NCBI GenBank assembly: GCA_963807065.1 | Contig: CAWDZQ010000004.1 | Coordinates: forward strand, 310,001 to 374,000 | Length of the DNA: 64,000 bases | Direction of reading: 5' to 3' | Source: CAWAND01 sp963807065 | GTDB lineage: Bacteria > Chloroflexota > Anaerolineae > Anaerolineales > E44-bin32 | Shown here: piece after piece, positions 31,714 through 39,547 of the stretch | Layout of the letters: each line of letters opens with the position of its first letter | Numbering within the stretch: position 1 is the stretch's first letter | Made by a program: the position numbers and the translations under genes | The notes under the pieces: generated by a model | What the model was told of the DNA's origin: nothing | The model's database searches: none | Seen by the model: the letters and a program-made list of their open reading frames with translations, nothing else

Positions 31714-33813
31714 ATGGCATCCCAATGGTCCCCTACCGGCGCTCTGTCCGTGGCCAACCAAGTGGATGACTGGTTGCACATCGAGCCTGACGGTTCTTTG
31801 ACCGTCTTCAGCGGCAAGGTCGAGCTCGGGACCGGCGTTCAGACCGCGCTGGCACAGATCGTGGCCGAGGAACTAGACATCCCATTCGCACGCATCACGA
31901 TGGTCATGGGCGATACTGCCCGGGTTCCCGACGAGGGCATCACCGCAGGAAGCACGACGCTCCAAATCGGAGGCTTTGCCCTGCGGCAGGCCAGCGCCGA
32001 AGCCCGGCAGGCGCTGCTCGAGGCCGCCTCCGACCAGCTCGACGCCACGGTTGAGGAGCTGACCGTGCATGAGGGGGTGATCAGCGTTATCCGCGATCCG
32101 GTCCGGGCAATCTCATACACTGAGTTGATGGGGGGCAAGGCATTCCACCGTGTGATCAGCCTGCATGCGCCCCTCAAGTCCCCGGATGACTACCACGTCG
32201 TCGGGCAGGCCATCGCACGCGCCGATCTGCCGCTCAAACTTACGGGCCAGGCAGGCTATGTGCACGACGTCCGCCTGCCGGGGATGCTCCATGCTCGAGT
32301 GGTCCGTCCGCCCGATCCCGGCGCCATTCTCGACGCGTTCGATCCGGCTTCGGTATCCAGTGTGGAGGTAGTACAACAGGGCAATTTTCTGGCGGTGGCC
32401 GCCGCGAGCGAATACGCTGCCGTCCGCGCCGCCGATGCCCTTCAGGTCACCTGGCAGCAGGTTGAGCATAGACCGCCAATGGGGAAGCTATTCGAGCATC
32501 TTCGGCAGCAGGACACGGTCGACGACGTCTCGTTTGACGAGGGCGATGTCGACGCAGCCTGGCCCGAAGCCCACATTCGGCTGGAAGCCACCTACAGCCA
32601 ACCTTTCCAGGCCCACGCCTCCATCGGCCCTTCCTGCGCCATGGCCGACGTCGGAAGCGACGCCGCCACGGTTTGGACCAGCACGCAGGGTCCCTATCCT
32701 CTGCGTGAGGCGCTGGCCGATCTGCTTGAGATGCCCCAAGAGGCGGTGCGGGTGATTTACGCCGAGGGGTCCGGCTCGTACGGCCATAACGGCGCCGATG
32801 ATGCGGCGGCCGATGCGGCTTTGATTTCTCAGAAGCTGGGGCGTCCGGTGCGGGTCCAATGGTCCCGAAGCGACGAATTCCTGTGGGAACCCTATACGCC
32901 GGCCATGCTGATGGACCTGCGGGCGGGATTGAACGCGCAAGGGCGGATTATCGCCTGGGAACATGAGGTCTGGTCCCCCACCCACGGCAGCCGGCCCCGG
33001 CTGGCCAATCAGCTTCTGGCCGGGCAGCTCGCCTTTGGCTTGCGCCCACCGGCGCCACAATGGTTCGGCGGTGGAGACCGGAATGCTCCTGTCGATTACG
33101 CCCTGCCCAACCAGCGCGTTGTCGCACACTGGCTGACCGAGATGCCGCTTCGCACGTCATCAATGCGCACCCTGGGCGGGGCGGCCAACACCTTCGCCAA
33201 CGAATCCTTCATGGACGAGCTTGCGGCCGCCGCCGGCATCGATCCGATGTCGTTCCGGCTAAGCCACATGGGCGATGAGCGAGCGATCGCTGTTCTTCGG
33301 GCGGCCTCCGATCGGGCGGCATGGGGTGCGCCGCTGCCGGACGGGACTGGGCGCGGCCTAGCCTTCGCCCGCTACGACAATGACGGTGCCTATGTGGCCA
33401 CCGTGGCCCAGGTTCATGTAAACAATGAGAACGGCAGGGTTCGGGTTGAGCGTCTGATCAGCGCGCACGACTGCGGCGTGATCGTCAACCCCGACGGGGT
33501 CACCAATCAGATCGAGGGCAATTTGATCCAGTCGCTGAGCCGCGCCTTGTTCGAGCAGATCACATTCGACGAGCACCGGATCACCAGCCGCGATTGGGAC
33601 ACTTACCCCATTCTTCGTTTCTCGGATCTGCCTGAGATCGAGGTGATTCTCGTCAACCGGCCGCATGAGCCGCTGCTGGGGGCCGGCGAACCGGCATCGA
33701 TCTGCACCGCCGCCGCGGTGGCCAACGCCATCTTTGCCGCCTGTGGCATCCGCCTGCGGCGTATCCCCCTGGCCGCCGGGGGCCAGATCAAGCCCTCCGG
33801 AGCCGGCGGATAA
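31714..33813 (+). CDS. Molybdopterin-binding large subunit of a molybdenum hydroxylase (IorB-like)
   Basis: This 699-aa subunit is coupled to the small subunit (3-nt gap, GGAGGG site). Xanthine-dehydrogenase-family landmarks: DGSLTVFSGKVELGTGVQTA, EGITAGSTTLQIGG, QPFQAHASIGPSCAMADV, and the C-terminal LLGAGEPASICTAAAVANAI, where GAGEP carries the catalytic Glu. The length and the absence of an FAD subunit match isoquinoline 1-oxidoreductase and related two-subunit enzymes. No signal peptide is seen, so it should be cytoplasmic. The substrate, probably an N-heterocycle or aldehyde, is not determinable. Confidence 0.93.
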   Translation: MASQWSPTGALSVANQVDDWLHIEPDGSLTVFSGKVELGTGVQTALAQIVAEELDIPFARITMVMGDTARVPDEGITAGSTTLQIGGFALRQASAEARQALLEAASDQLDATVEELTVHEGVISVIRDPVRAISYTELMGGKAFHRVISLHAPLKSPDDYHVVGQAIARADLPLKLTGQAGYVHDVRLPGMLHARVVRPPDPGAILDAFDPASVSSVEVVQQGNFLAVAAASEYAAVRAADALQVTWQQVEHRPPMGKLFEHLRQQDTVDDVSFDEGDVDAAWPEAHIRLEATYSQPFQAHASIGPSCAMADVGSDAATVWTSTQGPYPLREALADLLEMPQEAVRVIYAEGSGSYGHNGADDAAADAALISQKLGRPVRVQWSRSDEFLWEPYTPAMLMDLRAGLNAQGRIIAWEHEVWSPTHGSRPRLANQLLAGQLAFGLRPPAPQWFGGGDRNAPVDYALPNQRVVAHWLTEMPLRTSSMRTLGGAANTFANESFMDELAAAAGIDPMSFRLSHMGDERAIAVLRAASDRAAWGAPLPDGTGRGLAFARYDNDGAYVATVAQVHVNNENGRVRVERLISAHDCGVIVNPDGVTNQIEGNLIQSLSRALFEQITFDEHRITSRDWDTYPILRFSDLPEIEVILVNRPHEPLLGAGEPASICTAAAVANAIFAACGIRLRRIPLAAGGQIKPSGAGG

Positions 33814-33946
33814 CCCCATGGTTTGGTCCCCGTTTTCCAGCCACGTTTTTGGCGGCGCCCTGTCTCTAATTGGCCGCCGCCTGGCGATGTCCTTGCCTGG
33901 TCGAGCCCCGTCATCCACTGGGCCTTGTTACCAAGCGAAGGTTAAC

Positions 33947-35116
33947 CTAGCGCTGGGAGCGGGCCTCGGCCCCTGCCTGTGAAACCGCATAGTGGAAACT
34001 GTGCCCGAAGGCGATGAACCGCTTTTCAAACAAGTGAAAGCTTCCCAGGGCCAGCAGATAGGTGACCGCCAGCGCCAGGCAGGTAGCCAGCGCAGTGGCC
34101 GGGTTGTGAAAACTGGGGACGCTCTTGAACAGCAGGCTGTGGATGATGCCGTTCACGAATTGATGAAGGATGTAAATGCCGTACGAAATTCTGCCAACGC
34201 TCATGAGCAGGGGCTGTCGAAAGAAACGTGCCAGCAGACCCGCCTGGTTGGCCAGCGCCAGGGTGATGAGGCCGGCGTAGAGCAGGCCAAACGCGAACAG
34301 GTGGTCCAACGAGCCGAAAGGCTCGAATATCGAACTGTAGATGAAGAAGAGCGCTAGGACGCCAAAGCCCGCCTTGATCCACCGAAGGTTCGACCTGACC
34401 CAATCCACCGCACGCGGCGCCCGAAAGACCAGCGCCAGCAGGGCACCGAGCAGGAGGGAGTCCAACCGCCAGGGCGTGACGACAAATCCGATGAACGTGC
34501 CGCCGCCCAAGAACGTGCGCAGAATCAGGGTGATGCCGATGAGAAAGATCAGGTTGATAGCCAACCGAGACGGGCGGCTCCGCCTCACGAACCACGGGAG
34601 GAACAGGTAGAAATGTTCCTCGATCGCCAGGGACCAGGTCACCGCCAGGATCTCATTCCCAAACGTGCCCCGGACGGCCATGACGAAGTTCTGCACATAC
34701 ACGAAATAGGGCAAGAGCGGTAGCGCGTCCGAAAAGAGAGATGAGTCCAGAAACCCCACCTTCGGTGCGATGGCTCGCAGCAGGACGAAGACGATCAGGA
34801 ATGAGTAGTACAGCGGAAAGATGCGGCTAATTCGTCGGGTGTAGAAGACCCGGAAGTAGTTGTCGGCGCTCCGGTTGTCGATGAGAATGCCGGCGATCAG
34901 AAAACCGGAAAGGACAAAGAAGAGGTCGACTCCGCTCCAACCATTGCTCAGCAACTGGCGGATGAAGGCCAAGCCTTTCCCCGCATCACTCGGGATCGGG
35001 ACGCCGACGTAATGGTAGGCGAGCACAAGCAGGATGGCCAGGCCGCGAATGCCATCCAGTTCGGGGATATGTTTGGGCAAGAAGCGACCCGTCGTGTGAC
35101 TCGCCAGCCCCGTCAC
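33947..35116 (-). CDS. Acyltransferase 3 family membrane protein (OafA/YrhL-like)
   Basis: The 389-aa protein has about ten membrane helices and the family N-terminus HIPELDGIRGLAILLVLAYH, with the conserved His at the end. Further landmarks are WSGVDLFFVLSGFLIAGIL, FYTRRISRIFPLYY, and LAVTWSLAIEEHFYLFLPW. It should transfer an acyl group to a surface glycan or lipid. No SGNH domain is attached. Translation starts at GTG 35116, which has no ribosome site of its own but overlaps a 10-codon ORF (35113-35145). Confidence 0.93.
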   Translation of the reverse strand: MTGLASHTTGRFLPKHIPELDGIRGLAILLVLAYHYVGVPIPSDAGKGLAFIRQLLSNGWSGVDLFFVLSGFLIAGILIDNRSADNYFRVFYTRRISRIFPLYYSFLIVFVLLRAIAPKVGFLDSSLFSDALPLLPYFVYVQNFVMAVRGTFGNEILAVTWSLAIEEHFYLFLPWFVRRSRPSRLAINLIFLIGITLILRTFLGGGTFIGFVVTPWRLDSLLLGALLALVFRAPRAVDWVRSNLRWIKAGFGVLALFFIYSSIFEPFGSLDHLFAFGLLYAGLITLALANQAGLLARFFRQPLLMSVGRISYGIYILHQFVNGIIHSLLFKSVPSFHNPATALATCLALAVTYLLALGSFHLFEKRFIAFGHSFHYAVSQAGAEARSQR

Positions 35117-35145
35117 GAGCCGAGCGCAGCCCGTTGATCAGACAT
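35113..35145 (-). other. Ten-codon leader ORF coupled to the acyltransferase
   Basis: ATG 35145 has GGAGG about 10 nt upstream. MSDQRAALGS ends at a TGA that overlaps the acyltransferase GTG as GTGA. It can recruit ribosomes for the otherwise siteless GTG start. Confidence 0.45.
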
Positions 35146-35604
35146 GATTTTTTCAGCCTCCAGCGGCGAATGGGACCCTGATCCGCTGACTAGATTGGAC
35201 CGGATCGTGCCTTACCCGCTTTGCCGCCGAGCAGTCGTCAGCCGGCCTGAGTTTGGGTCGGCCCTGCCTTGGGCGTCGGTCAGCCTAAGGGCCGCCGACG
35301 CTTCGGCTCGCTATTCTCACCCCGGTCCTGTTTGCACGCAATGAGCTCCTGCTGATCGGTGACGGGCAGTGGGCTGCGCGGAAGAGGCAGACGGGTTGGG
35401 GACGCAGGTTGAAAGCGGCCTCCCGACGACCACCGCCGTTGTCATCGCCGCTCGACCCTCGGGGTCAGCGAAAACCGACGTGACCACTACGGAAGACACT
35501 GGCACCATCTGATTGCCGATCACCGGCTCCCGCGATACCATGCGGCGCCGATCTTGAGATCGGCGCTCAGTTCAGAGCGAAGCTCAAGAATGAAAGGGCG
35601 ACGG
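35146..35604. other. Divergent intergenic region
   Basis: About 460 nt without a supported gene. It contains a hairpin GCGCCGATCT-TG-AGATCGGCGC at 35545-35566, 38 nt before the methyltransferase start. A 74-codon minus-strand frame at 35317-35541 has no ribosome site or recognisable motif. Confidence 0.5.
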
Positions 35605-36360
35605 ATGACCGACATCGATCCCACCAAGCGCTTCTCCAACCGTGTCGACAACTACGTCAGATACAGGCCCAGCTACCCTCCCGAGGCGATCAGCTTCCTG
35701 ATGGACCAAGGATTGGACCGCAGCTCTTTGGTCGCCGACGTCGGATCCGGAACCGGCATTCTGAGTGGCCTGCTGCTGGGGAACGTGGACCGCGTATTTG
35801 CAGTCGAGCCCAACGACGAGATGCGGTCCGCCGCTGAGGCGAGGCTGGGAGGACGTGCGGGCTTCGTGTCGCTGGCGGCGAGGGCTGAGGCGACCACCCT
35901 GCCCGATCACTCAGTGAATATGGTTACGGCCGCTCAGTCCTTCCATTGGTTTGATACTCCGCGCGCCCTGGCAGAATTCCGCAGAATCCTGCGAGCACCC
36001 AAGCGTCTGGCCCTGATCTGGAACATCCGGCTCAGCGACACACCGTTTCTGGGGGCGTATGAAACGTTGCTCGAAACATATGGCACCGACTATCAACGGG
36101 TTAACCATCAGAAGATGTCCGATCAGGACCTGGCCGGCATCTTCATCCGTGAGTTTCAATTGAAAGAGTTCGATAACTTGCAACAACTTGACCTTGAAGG
36201 GCTTAAGGGCCGCCTGTTCTCGTCGTCGACGACCCCCACGCCGCAAGATCCCGGATATCAGGCCATGCTCCAAGGGATCGAATCCGCTTTTCGGCGGCAT
36301 CAGGTGGACGGGCACGTCACGATCAGGTACAAGACCCAGGTCTTTTCCGGCTGCATCTGA
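35605..36360 (+). CDS. Class I SAM-dependent methyltransferase
   Basis: ATG 35605 with AAGGG upstream gives 251 aa (MTDIDPTKRFSNRVDNYVRY). SAM motif I is VADVGSGTGILSGLLL, followed by FAVEPNDEMRSAAEARL and motif FHWFDTPRALAEFRRIL, the arrangement of the Methyltransf_11 group with YRPSYP at the N-terminus. The substrate is unknown. In-frame starts at 35554 and 35590 are less supported. Confidence 0.88.
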   Translation: MTDIDPTKRFSNRVDNYVRYRPSYPPEAISFLMDQGLDRSSLVADVGSGTGILSGLLLGNVDRVFAVEPNDEMRSAAEARLGGRAGFVSLAARAEATTLPDHSVNMVTAAQSFHWFDTPRALAEFRRILRAPKRLALIWNIRLSDTPFLGAYETLLETYGTDYQRVNHQKMSDQDLAGIFIREFQLKEFDNLQQLDLEGLKGRLFSSSTTPTPQDPGYQAMLQGIESAFRRHQVDGHVTIRYKTQVFSGCI

Positions 36361-36949
36361 CTTCCGCCGCCCCCAGGCCAGAGCCGGCGCGCATTTTGCC
36401 CGGCCGCAGCCCTCGATCGGCAAAGACAACCCTATTGTGATAATCTTCACACATCGACCGGCGAAGTGCCTTGGCACCCCCGGCCGTTCGCGCGCTTTGT
36501 CACTTTCCCCCGGCACGTCCCTGGGCTAGACTGCGCCTCAAGCACCGCGAGAGGCGCAGAAGCAGGCAGCCGTTAGCCCCTCCCAGACGCCGCGCCGGGC
36601 TGGGTGTTGGCCTGAAACTCTGCGCGGACCGGCTCAGAACTCTTTTGTGTAGGGTCGACGCGAACATGGTTGTTAAGGATTTCTTCCTCCGCATGGGCCG
36701 CACCACCCCGATGATCACAAAGGCGAGTTGGGGAGAGGTGACGCTCTTTCCCGCATACGGGCGCCCTCGCTCAAGGGTTGGGTGGCGGCTTCACACCGCC
36801 GGCCTTCCCCATCCTCCAGGCGCCGATCGTGGTGCGTATTCTGGATATCTTTGGCGGGGCACGCCCCCAGCCTTGCGCGCCTCCGATTTGTGCTCGAGGC
36901 GCTCCGAGACCACTGAATCAGGCACCAACTTGCCAGCATGGAGGCCTCC
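36361..36949. other. 589-nt gene-poor interval
   Basis: No convincing gene. A frame at 36471-36953 is open but lacks a ribosome site and motif. A Rex-like half-degenerate palindrome lies at 36435-36452. Two short purine-rich and pyrimidine-rich tracts occur near 36720-36790. Confidence 0.5.
36435..36452. promoter_or_regulatory. Rex/CRP-like palindrome, one base off
   Basis: TTGTGA-TAATCT-TCACAC lies 74 nt after the methyltransferase stop and about 500 nt before the adaptor gene. Its target is unclear. Confidence 0.35.
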
Positions 36950-38140
36950 ATGAACCTACGACCTGTACACCTCCGGAACACCATCTGCCTTACCCTGCTC
37001 GCAGCCAGCCTGCTGGCCGCCTGCGGGGGCGGACCCGCTCCAACCACGCCAACGCCGGCGCCCAACGAGAGCGCCAATTTGAGCCCGATCCTCAGCGCAA
37101 CCGGAATGGTCGTTCCGGAGAGATGGGCGCGACTCAGTGTGCGCACCAGCGGTCAGGTCGTCGAGCTTCCGGCGACCATCGGAGCAACCGTCCAGGAGGG
37201 GGATCTGCTCCTGGCGCTCGACAGCCGCCCGGCTCTCCAGTCCTCCGTGGCGGCCACCGAGTTGGAGCTGGTCAATGCCCGTCAGGCGTTGGATGCACTG
37301 GTTGAGGGGGCCGACATCGCCCGCGCCCAAGCAGAGCAGGAACTGGCGTCAGCCCGCGACGCACTGCACACCGCCGATTACACTTTGAGCGTCCGGTCCC
37401 AGGGTAACCGGGCCAGCGCGGCGACGATTTCGGCGCAGGAAGGCCGGGTGCTCCTGGCCAAAAAGAACCTGGACCAAGCCAAACGGCGTGCCAGCAGCGG
37501 GACACCCGACGACCACGACAGCGCCCAGGCAGCCATCAATCTCAGCAACGCACAGCAGGCCTATGACTCAGCTGTCCGTACATTGAACTGGTACACGGGA
37601 CATCCGACCGATATCGAGCAGGCCCAACTCAACGCGGATGTGGCCGTCACCCAAGCAAGAGTCGATGAGGCGCAACGGGCGCTCGACCGGATGCAGGACG
37701 GCCCTGACAGCCGGGCGCTGGAGGCAGCTCAAACTCGTCTCGCCAGCGCCGAGGCATCGCTTGAGGCGGCTCAAGACCTTTTCCAGGCTGCCGAACTCCG
37801 AGCACCGTTCGCCGGCACCATCACCGACGTCCAGGTACGACCTTCAGAATGGGTCCCTGCCGGCACCCCGGTCATCGTGCTCGCCGACCTCAGCACGCTG
37901 CGGGTGGAAACTACGGATCTCAACGAGGTCGATGCCGCCCGCGTGCGCGTAAATGACGGCGCCCAGGTGACCTTCGATGCCGCGCCTGAGTTCGTGGGCA
38001 GGGGGAGGATTCAGAGGCTTCTCCCCATGCCCAGCGTCAGCGGCGGCACCAACTACACCGCCTGGGTGCAGGTCGACTCGATGCCTGAGTCGATTCTCTG
38101 GGGCATGACAGCTTTCGTGGATATCGAGGTTCAGGAGTAA
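36950..38140 (+). CDS. HlyD/MFP-family adaptor lipoprotein
   Basis: ATG 36950 follows GGAGG and gives 396 aa. The lipobox is SLLAAC. The domain order is typical: lipoyl-type half (LSVRTSGQVVELPATIGATV, GDLLLALDSR), an Ala/Gln-rich coiled-coil hairpin (about 90-260), second lipoyl half (LRAPFAGTITDVQVRPSEWV), and a beta-barrel (LRVETTDLNEVDAARVRVND). It would bridge an inner-membrane exporter and the outside. No MacB-type or RND partner is adjacent, so the partner is encoded elsewhere. Confidence 0.9.
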   Translation: MNLRPVHLRNTICLTLLAASLLAACGGGPAPTTPTPAPNESANLSPILSATGMVVPERWARLSVRTSGQVVELPATIGATVQEGDLLLALDSRPALQSSVAATELELVNARQALDALVEGADIARAQAEQELASARDALHTADYTLSVRSQGNRASAATISAQEGRVLLAKKNLDQAKRRASSGTPDDHDSAQAAINLSNAQQAYDSAVRTLNWYTGHPTDIEQAQLNADVAVTQARVDEAQRALDRMQDGPDSRALEAAQTRLASAEASLEAAQDLFQAAELRAPFAGTITDVQVRPSEWVPAGTPVIVLADLSTLRVETTDLNEVDAARVRVNDGAQVTFDAAPEFVGRGRIQRLLPMPSVSGGTNYTAWVQVDSMPESILWGMTAFVDIEVQE

Positions 38141-38304
38141 CGCGCGCGCTATCGACACCTTCGGTGTGAACAGCTGTTTCGGTGGGGACCGCTTGCTATG
38201 GGGATCGGGCAGCGTACGATCCAATCGTCCAGGCTGGCGGCTTCTTGGCAAGCGTATGTGGCCGTTACAATCTCGTCAAGCGCCGCACTCGGGAGAGGCC
38301 CCAC

Positions 38305-38808
38305 GTGACTTTGCTCGTCCGCCATCTGGCCAGTATGGCGCGACTCTTGTTTAGCAGTTTACCGCTCCACATTCCCACGGCGTTCTCGCCGGCCCAACTG
38401 CGGCAGCGCCTGGGAGCAATCCCCTTGGGCTCCGGCCTCATCCTCACCTGGGGTGGACCCGACCGCTTTTACCTGCATGCCGAGTTGGCAGCCCCCCTCT
38501 ACCGAGGTGCGGCCATCCGGCCCCTCGTACGTCTTCACCTTTCCGAGCGTGACGGCAGGGCGGCGCTCGAAGGGACGGCGGCCCTCCCCGCCTTTCCCCG
38601 CAGCCTGCTCATCATCGTGCTGCTTACTCTTTTTCTCTTGGCTATCGGCATCCTTACCCAGCGCATCCCCGCCGCTCAGCCGCTACGGTCGGTGCCCATC
38701 TTTGGCCTGATGCTCTCCATCCTCGAGATCGTCCACCTGGCAGTGCGGCACTCCGTGCGAAACAGCCTGGCACGCCTGGCCGAGGCGCTTGGTCCTGGAC
38801 AAATCTGA
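38305..38808 (+). CDS. Hypothetical membrane protein
   Basis: GTG 38305 has GGGAGAGG upstream and gives 167 aa. The frame is open to 38182. The N-terminal domain is soluble (FSSLPLHIPTAFSPAQLRQR, DRFYLHAELAAPLYRG). Two hydrophobic segments follow (LLIIVLLTLFLLAIGI and VPIFGLMLSILEIVHL). A -10-like TACAAT lies near 38266. Family not recognised. Confidence 0.6.
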   Translation: MTLLVRHLASMARLLFSSLPLHIPTAFSPAQLRQRLGAIPLGSGLILTWGGPDRFYLHAELAAPLYRGAAIRPLVRLHLSERDGRAALEGTAALPAFPRSLLIIVLLTLFLLAIGILTQRIPAAQPLRSVPIFGLMLSILEIVHLAVRHSVRNSLARLAEALGPGQI

Positions 38809-38939
38809 GGCGCGCTCGCCATCCCATTCGTCCAGGGCGAGCCTACCCGATCGGCCGATCCACGGCGTGATCCGGCCTGAGTGCGTCGAGGCCAGATCGC
38901 GGGACACCCCCAAGCCAACCAGCTGAACGGGAGCTCGGT

Positions 38940-39365
38940 GTGATCAACTGTAAGCCTGGAGCAATCGCCTTCCTGAAGGGCCAGCGGCTGGGCCGACGGG
39001 CGACCATCAGTGCCGACGGGTCGCCTCGCGTCCTGCCCGTCGGCTTCCGCTTCAACGATAACCTGGGCACGATTGACATCAGCGATCAAAGTCTCGCCAA
39101 GCGCAAGAAGTATCGTGACGTCCAAGCCAGCCTGGGCGTGGCCTTAATGGTCAACGATGTTGCATCTCTGAACCCCCGGCGGGACCGGGGCCTCCAGGTG
39201 CGAGGAACCGCCCAAATGCTTGTGAGCGGCGGCGAGACCATCATTCAGGGTTTCGACTCTGAAATGTTCCGCATCGCCGCCCAACGCATCGGCAGCTGGG
39301 GATTGAGTTTGATCGCCGTTTGTCTTCGTAAGGAGCACGCCTGTCCGCCACGCCCTTGCACTTGA
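38940..39365 (+). CDS. PPOX-class flavin/F420-type split-barrel protein
   Basis: This 141-aa protein starts at GTG 38940 with GGGAG upstream. The split-barrel pattern is clear: AIAFLKGQRLGRRATISADG, RVLPVGFRFNDNLGTIDISD, KKYRDVQASLGVALMVNDVA, RGLQVRGTAQML, and a C-terminal RIGSWGL. This is the layout of the PPOX class likely to use F420 or flavin (MSMEG_5819-like). The cofactor and substrate are unproven. The end of the gene overlaps the promoter at 39356-39384. Confidence 0.82.
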   Translation: MINCKPGAIAFLKGQRLGRRATISADGSPRVLPVGFRFNDNLGTIDISDQSLAKRKKYRDVQASLGVALMVNDVASLNPRRDRGLQVRGTAQMLVSGGETIIQGFDSEMFRIAAQRIGSWGLSLIAVCLRKEHACPPRPCT

Positions 39366-39384
39366 GTTCGGGCTGAGCTACCAT
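39356..39384 (+). promoter_or_regulatory. Candidate promoter of the amidohydrolase gene
   Basis: TTGCAC (39356-39361) and TACCAT (39379-39384) are 17 nt apart, overlapping the end of the PPOX gene and 164 nt before the amidohydrolase start. Confidence 0.4.
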
Positions 39385-39547
39385 CGATTACCCACTGAGA
39401 AGCCGCCAGGCCATCCCGCACTATGCGTACCTCACATCCCACCCACGCCCTCCACGCCACCGTCTCCTGCGCACCCGCCATGCGCTTGCTGCGGCACCTC
39501 TGGATGCGGCCGCGGCTGAGTAGGACGCTGACACGCCAGGAGGACCC

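Noticed and set aside
35317..35541. Minus-strand frame of 74 codons in the divergent interval
   Set aside because: No ribosome site, no motif, and no coupling to neighbours.
36471..36953. Open frame of 160 codons before the adaptor gene
   Set aside because: No ribosome site, no recognisable motif, Arg/Pro-rich composition.
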